From Bacillota bacterium (GTDB lineage Bacteria; Bacillota; Sulfobacillia; Sulfobacillales; JAIMBI01), in contig JAJZYZ010000009.1 in the NCBI GenBank assembly GCA_021797815.1, forward strand, positions 1 to 64,000: a DNA stretch of 64,000 bases, written 5' to 3'. Positions 25,702-35,100 of this stretch are shown piece by piece. The position numbers and the translations under genes are program-made. How positions within the stretch are numbered: position 1 is the stretch's first letter; each line of letters opens with the position of its first letter. A model generated the notes under the pieces. The model made no database searches, was not told the origin of the DNA, and was given only the letters and a program-made list of their open reading frames with translations.

Positions 25702-26493
25702 TCAGCTGGCCTTCATCTGGATGCGGAGGCGATCCGCCACCATGGCGATGAACTCGGAGTTGGTAGGCTTGCCCCTCTCCCGACTCACCGTATGACCGAA
25801 GATATCGTTGATGACGTCCACATTGCCCCGGCTCCACGCCACCTCAATGGCATGGCGAATGGCGCGTTCCACGCGGCTTGGCGTCGTGTGGTGCTTCGCG
25901 GCAATCGCCGGGTAGAGCTCCTTCGTGACGCCAGACAGGAGGTCCACGCGGTGGATCACCATCATGATGGCCTCACGGAGGTACAGGTACCCCTTGATGT
26001 GGGCCGGGATGCCGAGCTCGTGGATGACGTTCGTGACTTCCACATCCAGATGGCGGACCGGCATCAGCTGCACCCGAGCGCCATACGCACCGAAACTCTC
26101 CGCCGGCGGCCGCTCGGTTTCGGCCGTCGTCGCCACCTGCCGGATGCGGCTTGCCAGCACGCTCAGATTGAACGGCTTCAAGATGTAATAATCGGCCCCC
26201 AGCTCCAGGGCTTTATGGGTCATGACCTCGCGCCCGAACGGCGTCAGCACGATGACTTTGGGCCGTCGACTCTCCCAGCTGGCGAGGCGCTCCAGCACGC
26301 CGATCCCATCCAGGTGGGGCATGATGATGTCGAGGACCACAACGTCCACCGTGTGCGCCTCCAGAAATTCCAAGAGTTCTACCCCATGATGGACGATGCC
26401 GGCCACGTCCAGGCCTTCCTCTGTTTGCACCGCGTCCCGCAGCAGTTCGCAGAACTCTCGGTTGTCATCCGCAATCAAGACTTTAATGGACAC
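25702..26493 (-). CDS. spo0A: Stage 0 sporulation response regulator Spo0A
   Basis: This 263-residue master regulator is activated by phosphorylation and binds 0A boxes. The receiver domain has the acidic pair in IADDN, the phospho-acceptor Asp in [11 protein letters not shown], Thr in LTPFG and Lys in ILKPF. The DNA-binding domain is nearly that of Bacillus: [19 protein letters not shown]-like text, [21 protein letters not shown] (recognition helix) and [13 protein letters not shown]. The start is GTG 26493 behind GGAGGGGG. No inactivating change is visible. It usually follows spoIVB, but here an MFS gene lies upstream. The window shows none of its usual sporulation targets. Confidence 0.97.
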   Translation of the reverse strand: MSIKVLIADDNREFCELLRDAVQTEEGLDVAGIVHHGVELLEFLEAHTVDVVVLDIIMPHLDGIGVLERLASWESRRPKVIVLTPFGREVMTHKALELGADYYILKPFNLSVLASRIRQVATTAETERPPAESFGAYGARVQLMPVRHLDVEVTNVIHELGIPAHIKGYLYLREAIMMVIHRVDLLSGVTKELYPAIAAKHHTTPSRVERAIRHAIEVAWSRGNVDVINDIFGHTVSRERGKPTNSEFIAMVADRLRIQMKAS

Positions 26494-26541
26494 GTGGGGC
26501 CCCCTCCGTCGCGCACGTCGCCGGTGCGGTTTCACGTCCTT

Positions 26542-26564
26542 CGTTCCGTTGTCTCCCATCTCCT
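26542..26564 (-). promoter_or_regulatory. Possible sigma-H-like promoter for spo0A
   Basis: On the minus strand AGGAGAT is followed after 11 bases by GAACG, about 50 bases before the GTG start. This approximates the sigma-H pattern (AGGAWWW, 11-12 bases, GAATW) that drives sporulation-phase spo0A expression in Bacillus. The -10 part deviates, so the match could be chance. Confidence 0.25.
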
Positions 26565-26710
26565 GCCAGGCTTGGGGACGGCCGGCCGTCTTCGGTCGAC
26601 CAGATCCGACACCATTCGACCGAACTCGCGAGGCGGCCGCTCGGAATCGTGGTACCCATGCGGCAGCCCGGCGCCGCCTGCCCGGCGGAGCCGGAAGTGG
26701 TGGCGAAGAG

Positions 26711-28066
26711 TTACCCGTAATTTGGATCGGGAGCGGGTCGGGCCGTCCCTGCTTCCGGCACCATCACGAACAGCAGGGCGCCTATCACCGACGCCAATGC
26801 CACCGATCCGAACATCCCTGTAAAGCCATGAACGCGGGCCGCGGCGGTGAGCAGCACTGGACCCGCGGCGAGCCCCACCGATCGGAATACGGCCATCAGG
26901 GCCAGGGCTTCCCCGGCCTGGTCATCCCGGTAGAGGGCGATGCCGAGCCGATTTAGCGGAGCTCCCATCGTCAGCGCCGTCGCCGCGCCCAACACCACCA
27001 TCGCCACCACGAAACGCGTCCAGGTGAGATGGGGCCAGGCCAAGAGAATTCCGCCGGCCATGGCAGCCACGAGTCCGAAGATGATGAGCCGCCGGCCTCC
27101 CAGGCGGTCTACCATGACGCCTACCACCCCGGACGCCACCGCGCCGGAAAACGCTGCCGGGAGCAGGGCGAGTCCGGACACGAAAACCGAGACGGCCAGG
27201 TCCCTCTGGGCCAGGGTGGGGACGAACACAACCGCCGACATGTCAAGGCCGATGATGGCCGCCCCGGCCATAAGCGCCGCGCCCGAGTGGCGCACAAGCG
27301 GCCGCCAGTCCACAAAAGGCTGGGCGGCCGCCCGTTCACGCACGATGAAGAGCGTCAGACTCGCTGCCGCCAGCAGCGCAAATAGGATCCGCGCGCCGCC
27401 GCCGGCGGCCAGCACCAGCAGGGCCGATGCAATAAAGCCTGAAAATGCGAACCCTCCGACCGCGTCCGGCAACGGCCGCGGCGTGCCCCGCTCCACCGGC
27501 AGCCGCCGGCTCCGCCACAGAATCAGCACGGCAAGCGGGGCGTTCAGCCAGAACACACTGGGCCATCCCAGGTACTGACCAAACGCGCCTCCCAGCACCG
27601 GTCCCACGATGGCCGCCATGCCGAACACCGCCCCGAACAGTCCGAGCGCGGTTCCGCGCCGGTTGGCGGGAAAGAGCCGCATGCCGGCCGCCTGCGCGTT
27701 TGGGTACACGGAGCCCGCCCCGGCACCCTGAATGACGCGCGCCACCACGAAGACCCCGAACGTCGGCGACAGGGCGGCCAGGACCGACGCTACCCCGAAG
27801 GCGACGAGGCCTGCCTCAAAAAGCCGACGGTGCCCCACGCGATCCCCGAGTGCCCCGCCCAGTACCGTCGCCACCGCGTACGACACCGTGTAGGCGGTGA
27901 CCGTCCAGGCCGTCCACCCGAGGGTGATGTGGAAGCCGCGCTCCAGGAGCGGGAAGATGGGGGCGATCACGTTTGTATCCAGAGCCCCCAGAAACACGCC
28001 CAGCAGGTACACCGACAGGGTGGGCCAGTCGAGATGGAGGCGTTCCCGAGCCGGCTTACGGCTCAT
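26711..28066 (-). CDS. Major facilitator superfamily transporter, probable drug exporter
   Basis: This 451-residue membrane protein has about 12-14 hydrophobic helices. The MFS motif A appears as [16 protein letters not shown] after helix 2 (about residues 76-91). [14 protein letters not shown] in helix 1 is the motif D1-like text of the DHA2 exporter group. A second [12 protein letters not shown] lies in the C-terminal half. The substrate is unknown. It overlaps ctaA by four bases and so belongs to the ctaB-DUF420-ctaA transcript. It is the immediate upstream neighbour of spo0A. Confidence 0.88.
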   Translation of the reverse strand: MSRKPARERLHLDWPTLSVYLLGVFLGALDTNVIAPIFPLLERGFHITLGWTAWTVTAYTVSYAVATVLGGALGDRVGHRRLFEAGLVAFGVASVLAALSPTFGVFVVARVIQGAGAGSVYPNAQAAGMRLFPANRRGTALGLFGAVFGMAAIVGPVLGGAFGQYLGWPSVFWLNAPLAVLILWRSRRLPVERGTPRPLPDAVGGFAFSGFIASALLVLAAGGGARILFALLAAASLTLFIVRERAAAQPFVDWRPLVRHSGAALMAGAAIIGLDMSAVVFVPTLAQRDLAVSVFVSGLALLPAAFSGAVASGVVGVMVDRLGGRRLIIFGLVAAMAGGILLAWPHLTWTRFVVAMVVLGAATALTMGAPLNRLGIALYRDDQAGEALALMAVFRSVGLAAGPVLLTAAARVHGFTGMFGSVALASVIGALLFVMVPEAGTARPAPDPNYG

Positions 28067-29010
28067 GAGGTCTCAACGAGGGCACGTCCACGGGCCGTAA
28101 GCGGCAGCGATTCCACGGCCATATAGGCCGCCGTCGTAAAGAGCATCGTCATGATGGCCACGTGAATAAGATCGGCCGTCGTGCTGAGGTGGGACAAGAC
28201 CAGGTAGGCACCGCTGAAAATCTGCAGCACCACCAGCGCCAGGGCGACGTGCGAGGCCCGGTAGAGTCCCGGGCGCCTGTCACGCAGGGAGCGCACGTTC
28301 AAGAACACCAGCAGCACCAGGACCCCCGCTCCCAGCGCCACCAGACGATGGAAGAATACGAGCCCCCGCAGACCCGCGAATCCCGGCCACACCATCCCGC
28401 TGCACAGGGGCCACCCGACACAGGCCGTACCCGCCCCGGTATGCGCTACCAGGGCGCCCAGATACGCGATTCCCACCAGATATACGACCAGAAGCCAGAT
28501 GAGAAACCGAAGGCGCCCGCCTATGGCCACCGTGCGCTCCCGCCATCCGGTCGCGCGCTCCGGCTCGCGGGCCAGCTGATGAAGAACGGCCGTCATGACC
28601 GCGGTGCCGGCAAATGCAAATAGGGCGAAGCCAAAGTGCGTCGCCAATACCGCCGGCGACTCCGCATGCACCACGGCCAGCGCACCCACGCCTGACTCGA
28701 CCACCACAAATCCGAGGCCGATGGCGGCCAGTACCCGGACTTCAGGCGCCCGGTAGGCCACCCACGCCCACACCGCCGCCACCGCCACCAGTATGCCTGC
28801 GACGCCGGTAATCGCCCGGTGGGTGTACTCAACCAAAGACTGCACGCCCGGTCCCGGCAGCACTCCGCCGTTGCACAAAGGCCACATCGGCCCGCATCCG
28901 AGGGCGGAATGGGTCAGCGTATCCAGAAACCCCACCAACACCACCAGGAACAGGGCCACGGTGGCCACATCGGCCACAATCCGCACCCGGCGCGCGCCGC
29001 GCTTGGGCAA
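28063..29010 (-). CDS. ctaA: Heme A synthase (COX15/CtaA)
   Basis: This 315-residue membrane protein converts heme O to heme A for cytochrome oxidase. Eight hydrophobic helices form two four-helix halves, each with a cysteine pair: CGPMWPLC after helix 1 and CVGWPLC after helix 5. Heme-ligating histidines appear in EYTHR, ATHFG, FFHRL and LIHVA. The start is a TTG at 29010 with GGGAGGA seven bases upstream. It sits between DUF420 and the MFS gene and completes the pathway begun by CtaB. Confidence 0.92.
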   Translation of the reverse strand: MPKRGARRVRIVADVATVALFLVVLVGFLDTLTHSALGCGPMWPLCNGGVLPGPGVQSLVEYTHRAITGVAGILVAVAAVWAWVAYRAPEVRVLAAIGLGFVVVESGVGALAVVHAESPAVLATHFGFALFAFAGTAVMTAVLHQLAREPERATGWRERTVAIGGRLRFLIWLLVVYLVGIAYLGALVAHTGAGTACVGWPLCSGMVWPGFAGLRGLVFFHRLVALGAGVLVLLVFLNVRSLRDRRPGLYRASHVALALVVLQIFSGAYLVLSHLSTTADLIHVAIMTMLFTTAAYMAVESLPLTARGRALVETS

Positions 29011-29014
29011 GATG

Positions 29015-29473
29015 CTATCCTCCCAGAAGCTTTAACAGGTTGCCTGTGGTGGGACCGGACGGAAAAATCACGTACAGCAGCAGGAAGACCGTCAGCCCCG
29101 TCGCCGCCGTCACCATCCAGCCGCCCGCCGTCCAGGGCGCTATCTTCTTGTGCAGCGCGAAGCGGCGCCGGAGAGCGCGACGCCAGGTGATAATCCCCAG
29201 AATCGCAATGAAGGTCGCAAGCGTCGTGTGAATATCCAAAAATGTCGTGTACACGGGCAGGAGCCCACGGGGGCCCCCGAAGCTGGTGTCACCCAGCACG
29301 ACTGTCTTGAACACGTAACTGAGAAAGAATAGGCTCGCCGACAGCGATCCCAAGAACATGAGGCGCCGGTGCCAGCGGACGTGCTTGTGGCGGATCGCCC
29401 ACCAGCCAGCGCCAATCAAAACGGCGCTGGTCAGAATGAATGCCTCGTTCAAGTCAGGCAGAAACCAGTACAT
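29015..29473 (-). CDS. DUF420 membrane protein (CtaM-like)
   Basis: This 152-residue protein has four or five hydrophobic segments and the DUF420 hallmarks: HKHVRWHRRLMFL near residue 30, YVFKTVVLGDTSFGG near 55 and the conserved histidine in LDIHTTLA. Homologues in Firmicutes help mature heme-copper oxidases. The ATG at 29473 is spaced well from GGGGGGAA; the GTG two codons earlier is too close. The place between ctaB and ctaA supports a role in cytochrome oxidase assembly. Confidence 0.88.
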   Translation of the reverse strand: MYWFLPDLNEAFILTSAVLIGAGWWAIRHKHVRWHRRLMFLGSLSASLFFLSYVFKTVVLGDTSFGGPRGLLPVYTTFLDIHTTLATFIAILGIITWRRALRRRFALHKKIAPWTAGGWMVTAATGLTVFLLLYVIFPSGPTTGNLLKLLGG

Positions 29474-29491
29474 GCCCACTTCCCCCCGTCG

Positions 29492-30352
29492 TCAGCGCAC
29501 GTTCGCGACCATGGCCACGAACAGAACCAGCATATACACGAGTGAATATCGGAACGTGCGCCGGGCCCAGCGGTCGGCGGGCGGAGACTCACGCAGCTGC
29601 GCCACGGCATAGGCCACGAACCCCACTCCCAGCACCGCCGCTGCGCCCAGATACCACAATCCGACGACGCCCGTGCGGTAAAGGAGCAGGGAGGCTCCGA
29701 GGAGGAGGATGGTATAGGAGAGAGCCTGGATCTTGGTCTTCCACTCACCCTCGACGACCGGCATCATGGGAATGCCGGCCCGCCGGTAGTCATCCTGCTT
29801 GTAGAGCGCGAGCGCCCAGAAATGGGGCGGGGTCCACAAAAAGATAATGAGAAACATCAGGACGGGTGCCACGGCCACCCCATGGGTGATCGCCGCCCAG
29901 CCCACGAGCGGCGGAAAAGCGCCGGCCGCCCCGCCGATCACAATGTTTTGCGGGGTTCGCCGCTTGAGCCACATCGTATAGACGAGCACGTAAAAGAGAT
30001 AGCCGCCGACGGCAATACCGGCGGCGAGCGCCCCCACCGCCACCCACAATAGGACACCGCCCACGAGACCGCCGCCGATGCCGGCCGCCAGCGCCCCTCG
30101 CGCCGGTACCCGTCCGGCGGCCACCGGCCGTGTCCGGGTACGTTCCATGACGGGGTCGATGTCCCGGTCGTACCACATGTTGACCGCGTTGGCGCCACCG
30201 GCGGACAAGGCCAGGCCAACCAGCGTGAACACGGTCACCGCCAGCCCCGGGACGCCCTGGTTCGCCACGATCATCGCTGAATAGCAGGTGACCAGAAGCA
30301 GGAGAACGATTCGCGGTTTGGACAACGCCACATAGTCTTCGAGCATCGCCAT
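29492..30352 (-). CDS. ctaB: Protoheme IX farnesyltransferase (heme O synthase)
   Basis: This 286-residue polytopic enzyme attaches a farnesyl group to heme B. The two aspartate-rich motifs of the UbiA superfamily are present: NMWYDRDIDPVMERTRTRP near residue 61 (NxxxDxxxD) and YKQDDYRRAGIPMMP near residue 190. About nine hydrophobic segments are seen, with LWTPPHFWALAL between. The ATG at 30352 follows GGAAGGAG; a GTG one codon earlier is equally possible. It begins the ctaB-DUF420-ctaA-MFS unit, which indicates aa3- or caa3-type respiration. The oxidase subunits are not in this window. Confidence 0.93.
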   Translation of the reverse strand: MAMLEDYVALSKPRIVLLLLVTCYSAMIVANQGVPGLAVTVFTLVGLALSAGGANAVNMWYDRDIDPVMERTRTRPVAAGRVPARGALAAGIGGGLVGGVLLWVAVGALAAGIAVGGYLFYVLVYTMWLKRRTPQNIVIGGAAGAFPPLVGWAAITHGVAVAPVLMFLIIFLWTPPHFWALALYKQDDYRRAGIPMMPVVEGEWKTKIQALSYTILLLGASLLLYRTGVVGLWYLGAAAVLGVGFVAYAVAQLRESPPADRWARRTFRYSLVYMLVLFVAMVANVR

Positions 30353-30446
30353 CACACGACTTTCACTCCTTCCGGCGTGCGCCGCCCAAGCGAAAGCCCG
30401 AGCCACAACAGGCCTATTATGCAAACCCGTTTCGTCGGGAAGCAAG

Positions 30447-31199
30447 TCAGCGGTAGAAGGCCGGCGCCAGCCGCCATGCCTCGTGCTCTGCCTGTACCGG
30501 GTCATGGGAGAAAAACGGACGCGCTCCCTCCCGGGCTAAATCCATGAGCCGGAGCACCGAGGCTCGGGCCTGTACCGTATCCACAGCCGCGCCGAGATGC
30601 TCGGGATCGAAGTGCGCCGACGTGTACACGGCATCGCTGGTGAAAAGCATCGAGCCCTCTTCCGCCTCCACCAGGAGGGACTGGTGACCGGGGGTGTGAC
30701 CGGGCGTTGATATGAGGCGAACGCCGGCCGTGACATCCGTGTCACCCCGAAGCTCACGCCGACGGGCCGTCGGCCCCGGATCCCAGCCCGGGTCGGGGTA
30801 GTGCCGCGGGTGGGCGCGGACGGCCGCCCACTCCGTCTGCTGACACCAAAACTCGGCCTTCGGAAAGCAATTATTGGCCCCCGCGTGGTCAAAGTGGAGG
30901 TGCGAGTTCAAGACCAGGTCCACATCCTGCGCCTGGTAGCCGAGAAGCTCGAGCCTCGCCAGAATGTGGTCGGCCTCCCCCATCACCGGGGTCAGACTTT
31001 CCACCTCGTCGCCCAGAAGCGACCGCGGGTCCCGGGCCAGCGCGCTCGAACATCCGGTGTCCATCAACACCAGTCCGGCGGCGCATTCAATCAGGTAGGC
31101 GTAGACCGGCGCCTTGGCTCTCCGTCCGGACACATCACTTGGCGTGAGAGACCCCACGTCCAGGTCGAAATGGCCGAGCGGGATGATAAACACACGCAT
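30447..31199 (-). CDS. Metallo-beta-lactamase-fold hydrolase, AHL-lactonase-like
   Basis: This 250-residue cytoplasmic protein has the metal site SHLHFDHAGAN near residue 101 (HxHxDH), a further His in STPGHTPGHQS near 163 and Asp in FTSDAVY near 185. Overall order and length match the N-acyl-homoserine-lactone lactonase group, though many members act on other lactones or esters. The ATG lies at 31199 and GGAGGCGCC precedes it. It stands between the glycosyltransferase and ctaB, near where spoIVB would be expected. Confidence 0.85.
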   Translation of the reverse strand: MRVFIIPLGHFDLDVGSLTPSDVSGRRAKAPVYAYLIECAAGLVLMDTGCSSALARDPRSLLGDEVESLTPVMGEADHILARLELLGYQAQDVDLVLNSHLHFDHAGANNCFPKAEFWCQQTEWAAVRAHPRHYPDPGWDPGPTARRRELRGDTDVTAGVRLISTPGHTPGHQSLLVEAEEGSMLFTSDAVYTSAHFDPEHLGAAVDTVQARASVLRLMDLAREGARPFFSHDPVQAEHEAWRLAPAFYR

Positions 31200-31864
31200 T
31201 GGGCGCCTCCTGCTCGCGGCCTGATGGTATCGAATGAGACCGATCAGGGCTCTCGCGGTCCGTTTCGACTCGTGCCGACCCCTCTATAGTCCTCTCTTAC
31301 CGCACATCCCGCAATATCCCCTCGGCACAGCGGCCGGCGATGTCGGCGCGGCCGACCCACCGGGGGGGCGGCCCGTGCGGGCCGCCACGGTCGCGCAGAG
31401 CCGCCGCCGGAAAATCACAAGGAGAAGCCTTCTCCGGACAGGACCGGTCTTAGGAACCAGGAGGAGGGACGACTAAAGTGTTGCCACGATTCCCACTCCA
31501 GCCCTCTTCACCGGAGCCAGATCCGCATGGACCTGGTTCACCGTCGCGGGGACCGTGAGCTTCCGGCACATAAGGAGCCATTTCCCCCTCCCCGTCGGAG
31601 GGCTGCCGTACCGGTGGGCCCGCCGGGCGGAGACTTTAAACGCGTGGCCAGCGTGTCACACCGCGTCCGCGTCGTGCCCCGTTCCCTTCGCCGGAGACAG
31701 GGCCAGCTGGTACCGACGTGTCCGCCCGAGAGAGACATGGTGATGAAGCGGCAGTTACTCCATGGAGCAAGCCGCCAGGAGTTCCACGTGGGCGCACGCC
31801 GGCCGGCCGCACCGTCTTCTGTCTCGGGGGTGTTGTTCGAGCCGCTGTCCCCGGTTCTCTCGCG
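31200..31864. other. Gene-free stretch between recN cluster and spo0A region, with a hairpin cluster
   Basis: About 665 bases show no convincing gene. spoIVB normally lies between recN and spo0A, but no SpoIVB (PDZ-serine protease) motif could be read. Three perfect hairpins lie close together: GTCGGC/GCCGAC at 31342-31356, GGCGGCCC/GGGCCGCC at 31367-31386 and GGAGAA/TTCTCC at 31421-31435. AGGAGGAGG at about 31461-31468 on the plus strand precedes only a short frame. The stretch may hold transcription ends or a structured RNA. Confidence 0.45.
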
Positions 31865-32929
31865 CTAAGGAAGGGGCAGGGCTTGCCCTTCGCTCGATTC
31901 GCCCTTGGCGTAAAGGGCGGCAGCCAGCGCGCCGGCCGCGTCGGCGCGGCCGAGATGCCGCTGCCGGTGAACCTGTTCTTCCCAGCGGCTCCTCACCAGC
32001 ATGCCGCGGGCGACATCCAGCACGTCGCCCATTCCGTCCCTGATGACGCCAAGGCGCTGCAGGCGCTTTAGGTTTACGCACTCCTGGCCCGGGAGGTGAT
32101 GGGATACAACCAGGGGAATGCCGCCGGCCGCCGTCTCGGCCACCGTGAGGCCGCCCGGTTTGCTGACGACCAACGCCGCCCCGTCCAATACCGCGGGCAT
32201 GTTTTCCACATAGCCGTACACCGATACGGTTCTTCCTGAAAAGCGGCGCCGGAGGCGGTTGTACAGACGCTCATTCTTGCCGCAGATCACTCGCAGGGGG
32301 CGCGAAAGCGAGCACAAACGGCTCACCGTGTGCTCGATCGGGCCCATGCCAAGGCCACCCCCCATCACCACCACCGGGCCGTCAAAGCGGGGCCGCACGG
32401 TCGCAAATTCGGGCCGGATAGGGATGCCGGTGACCCAGATCCGTTCGTCCGGCACTCCCCAGCGGGCCAGATCCTGGCCCACTGACGGCAGCCACACCGC
32501 ATAGGCATCGGCGTCTGGCTCATACCAGAAGCGATGGACCGACAGATCGGTCACCACACCCACCACGCCAAAGCGACGATCCTGTACGCCGGCCCAGGCG
32601 GCCAGGGCAAACGGGTGGGTGGCGATGACCCAATCTGGCCGGAAACTCTCGGCCGCGGGCCGCAACAGCGGCGACAGCCGCCGCCAGCGGTGCCTGTTCA
32701 CGGCCCACGCCGCCTGCCAGCCATCGTGACTGCGATGAAAGGCAAGATCATAAGGCGTCGGAACAAGCTTCAGCGCCTGATAGTAAGCCGTACGCGCCGT
32801 ACCCGCATACGCTTCGAGCACGTGCGACCCCTGCACCGTCGCCCCCCGACTGACAAGCGCCTGGGATACCGCCCGGGCCGCGCTGTCGTGACCGGTCCCG
32901 ATCGGCAAACTGGCAATCAGCACCCGCAC
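31865..32929 (-). CDS. Glycosyltransferase of the MGDG synthase / UgtP-MurG type
   Basis: The 354-residue product belongs to the GT28-like processive diacylglycerol glucosyltransferases. The N-terminal domain opens VRVLIASLPIGTGHDSAA, where the family has the GxGH glycine loop. The C-terminal domain has GGGLGMG for nucleotide binding and SKPGGLTVAE with HHLPGQE, the UDP-sugar contact block. It should glycosylate a membrane lipid at the cytoplasmic face. GTG 32929 has GAGAGAGGGG upstream; GTG 32953 is an alternative adding eight residues. It lies just after the PAP2-like gene. Confidence 0.85.
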   Translation of the reverse strand: MRVLIASLPIGTGHDSAARAVSQALVSRGATVQGSHVLEAYAGTARTAYYQALKLVPTPYDLAFHRSHDGWQAAWAVNRHRWRRLSPLLRPAAESFRPDWVIATHPFALAAWAGVQDRRFGVVGVVTDLSVHRFWYEPDADAYAVWLPSVGQDLARWGVPDERIWVTGIPIRPEFATVRPRFDGPVVVMGGGLGMGPIEHTVSRLCSLSRPLRVICGKNERLYNRLRRRFSGRTVSVYGYVENMPAVLDGAALVVSKPGGLTVAETAAGGIPLVVSHHLPGQECVNLKRLQRLGVIRDGMGDVLDVARGMLVRSRWEEQVHRQRHLGRADAAGALAAALYAKGESSEGQALPLP

Positions 32930-32959
32930 CGCCTGGAAGTCCCCTCTCTCCACCCTGGA

Positions 32960-33418
32960 TCAATAAAACATGATGGTAAGCAGAATACCCCACACGGCGC
33001 CTGCAAGCACTTCGGCCGGTGTATGACCGACCAGTTCCGGCAGGTGCGCGCGCGGCCATTCGCCCCAGCCTGGTTCGCGCTGCATGCGGTTCAGAAAGCG
33101 TCCCTGGCGCCCCACCGCCTGACGAATACCGACGGCATCGTACAAGACGATCAGCGCAAACACCATGACAATCGCAAACAGAGTGGAGTGCCAGCCCCTG
33201 ACGAAGCCGACAGCCGTGGCCAACGAGGTCACCATGGCCGAATGGGAACTGGGCATGCCGCCGGCCCCGACCGAGCGGCCCCAGTCCCATTCCTTCTTCA
33301 GGAAGTAGTGGGCCGGCACCTTCAAAAGCTGCGCCGACAGCGAGGCGGTGAGGGCCAGGAGCAGCATACGGTTCGATGTCATGAGCGCGTGCGCGATGCT
33401 GTGGTAGAGCGTGTTCAC
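32960..33418 (-). CDS. Divergent PAP2 family membrane protein (YuiD type)
   Basis: This 152-residue membrane protein has four or five hydrophobic helices and the family segment GAGGMPSSHSAMVTSLATAVG near residues 50-70, with LYDAVGIRQAVGRQ and ELVGHTPAEVLAGAVWG downstream. These correspond to the SxxxH and Hx5D-type sites of acid phosphatases in divergent form. The biochemical role is not established. Its GTG overlaps the recN stop by four bases, so it is coupled to recN. Confidence 0.88.
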   Translation of the reverse strand: MNTLYHSIAHALMTSNRMLLLALTASLSAQLLKVPAHYFLKKEWDWGRSVGAGGMPSSHSAMVTSLATAVGFVRGWHSTLFAIVMVFALIVLYDAVGIRQAVGRQGRFLNRMQREPGWGEWPRAHLPELVGHTPAEVLAGAVWGILLTIMFY

Positions 33419-35100
33419 GGGTCGCCTCCGGCCAAAAGCCGTCGGGCGTGCAGGAGCGCCGCCTCGTCACTTGACCCGGATAGCATCCGCGCCAGCTCCC
33501 GTTCCCGCTCGCCGCCCGACACCTCATCCACCCGCGCCTCCATCAGACCCTCAAAAGTTCCGGCTCGAGGCCGTCCCTCTCTTTCTCCCACCAGGCGCTT
33601 GCGGGCGCGAAAATGGTGGTCGGCAACCGCCGCCACCACGGCCTGATGCGAGACAGCCAGGACCATGGTGCCGCTCGCGCTCAATCGCTCCAGCAGATCG
33701 GCCACCCGTCGCGCGGCCCGGCCGCCGAGTCCCGCATCCACCTCGTCAAACACCATGAGACCGTTCTGTGTCTCCGCGACCGTGAGCGCCAGCGTGACAC
33801 GGGCCATCTCACCGCCCGACGCCGCCTCTTCCAGCGGCTTCCAGGGCGCGGCCGGAGCGGGACGGAAAAGAAAGCGGACACGGTCCTCCCCATGCACCGA
33901 TGGTTCGGCCGTTTCCACCTGGACTTCGAGCCCCGCGCCCGGCATGTCAAGTTCCTCCAGGACGGCGGTGACTGTCCGGCTGACTTCCGCGGCCCGTTCC
34001 CGCCGGGCGGCCGAGAGACGAGCGGCGGCGGTTTTGAAGTCAGTCCAGGCTGCCTCCCTTTCGCGGCCGAGGGTCGCCAGGCGGAACACAGATTGTTCGA
34101 GCCGCGACAACTCCTCGCGGCGCGCCTCCAGGACACCGAGGAGTCCCGCCGGATCGGTGCCGTGCCGTCGGGCCAGCCGGGCCATCCGGTCCAAGCGGTC
34201 GCGGATGGCCTCGAGCCGCCTGTCATCCACCTCGACTGTCTCCGCCAGTCGGTAAAGATCCCTTCGGACATCTTCCAGGATGCTCTCCGCCGCGGCGGCG
34301 TTCTCGGCCGCGGCCACCGCCCCCGGTTCGTGATGCCCGGCGTCCGAGAGGAGGCGGGCCACGCGGCTCACGGACCCGATCCCGCCCCCGTCCAGAAGCT
34401 CCGACGCCTCCCGAAACAGTCCGAGCAGGCGTTCGGCGTTCTGGAGCCGCTCAGCTTCCGCACGAAGGGTGGATTCCGCGTCAGTGCCAAGTTCCAGTGC
34501 TTCCAGCTCCGCGACCTGCTGAGACAGCTCGGGCAGCCCTTCTCGCCGCCCGACCGCCGTTTCCAAGTTCTCCCGCTCCCGGTCGGCAGCCGCCACCCGC
34601 CAGAAGGCCTCCGCCACCGGGCCCGTCATGGACTCCCCGACCAGCCCATCAAGCCACTGCCGCGCATAATCGCGACGCAAGAGGCGCTGGTGTTCGTGCT
34701 GGCCGACAAGATCCATCGCCTCTTCAAACAAGGGCCGTACCACCGTCTGCGGAACCGCACGCCCCTGAACCCGGAGTGTGCCGCGGCCCTCGCGGGCCCA
34801 TTCGCGCGTCAGCACCAAAGTCTCGTCCGGCTCGATCCCGAAGGCGGACAGGGCCTCCCACAAGCCCGCGTCCGGGTCTACCCAAAACTCCAGGGTCACC
34901 CGGGCCCGTTCCGCGAACGGGCCCACCCGCTCAGCCTCCGCCCGCCCCCCGACCGCCGCCTGCAGCGCGCGGATCAGAAGGGACTTGCCCGCTCCCGATT
35001 CGCCGCTCAATACGGTCAGACCGTCACCGAGCGACAGCCTTACGTCGCGCAGGACACCCACGTTCTCCACGGCCAGTCCGGTGAGGCGGATGGGGCTCAT
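33415..35100 (-). CDS. recN: DNA repair protein RecN
   Basis: This 561-residue SMC-like ATPase acts early in double-strand break repair. The N-terminal head has Walker A GESGAGKSLLIR near residue 29. The coiled-coil arms run from about residue 160 to 360. The C-terminal head has the ABC signature SGGEMARVTLAL, Walker B VFDEVDAGLGG and the switch histidine in AVSHQAVVA. The ATG at 35100 overlaps the nadK stop by four bases. argR usually lies between nadK and recN but is absent. Confidence 0.95.
   Translation of the reverse strand: MSPIRLTGLAVENVGVLRDVRLSLGDGLTVLSGESGAGKSLLIRALQAAVGGRAEAERVGPFAERARVTLEFWVDPDAGLWEALSAFGIEPDETLVLTREWAREGRGTLRVQGRAVPQTVVRPLFEEAMDLVGQHEHQRLLRRDYARQWLDGLVGESMTGPVAEAFWRVAAADRERENLETAVGRREGLPELSQQVAELEALELGTDAESTLRAEAERLQNAERLLGLFREASELLDGGGIGSVSRVARLLSDAGHHEPGAVAAAENAAAAESILEDVRRDLYRLAETVEVDDRRLEAIRDRLDRMARLARRHGTDPAGLLGVLEARREELSRLEQSVFRLATLGREREAAWTDFKTAAARLSAARRERAAEVSRTVTAVLEELDMPGAGLEVQVETAEPSVHGEDRVRFLFRPAPAAPWKPLEEAASGGEMARVTLALTVAETQNGLMVFDEVDAGLGGRAARRVADLLERLSASGTMVLAVSHQAVVAAVADHHFRARKRLVGEREGRPRAGTFEGLMEARVDEVSGGERERELARMLSGSSDEAALLHARRLLAGGDP

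Noticed and set aside
31480-31740. Short exported protein on the plus strand behind AGGAGGAGG
   Set aside because: The frame after the ribosome binding site stops within about 30 codons; the hydrophobic text lies in another frame, so it is not a supportable gene.
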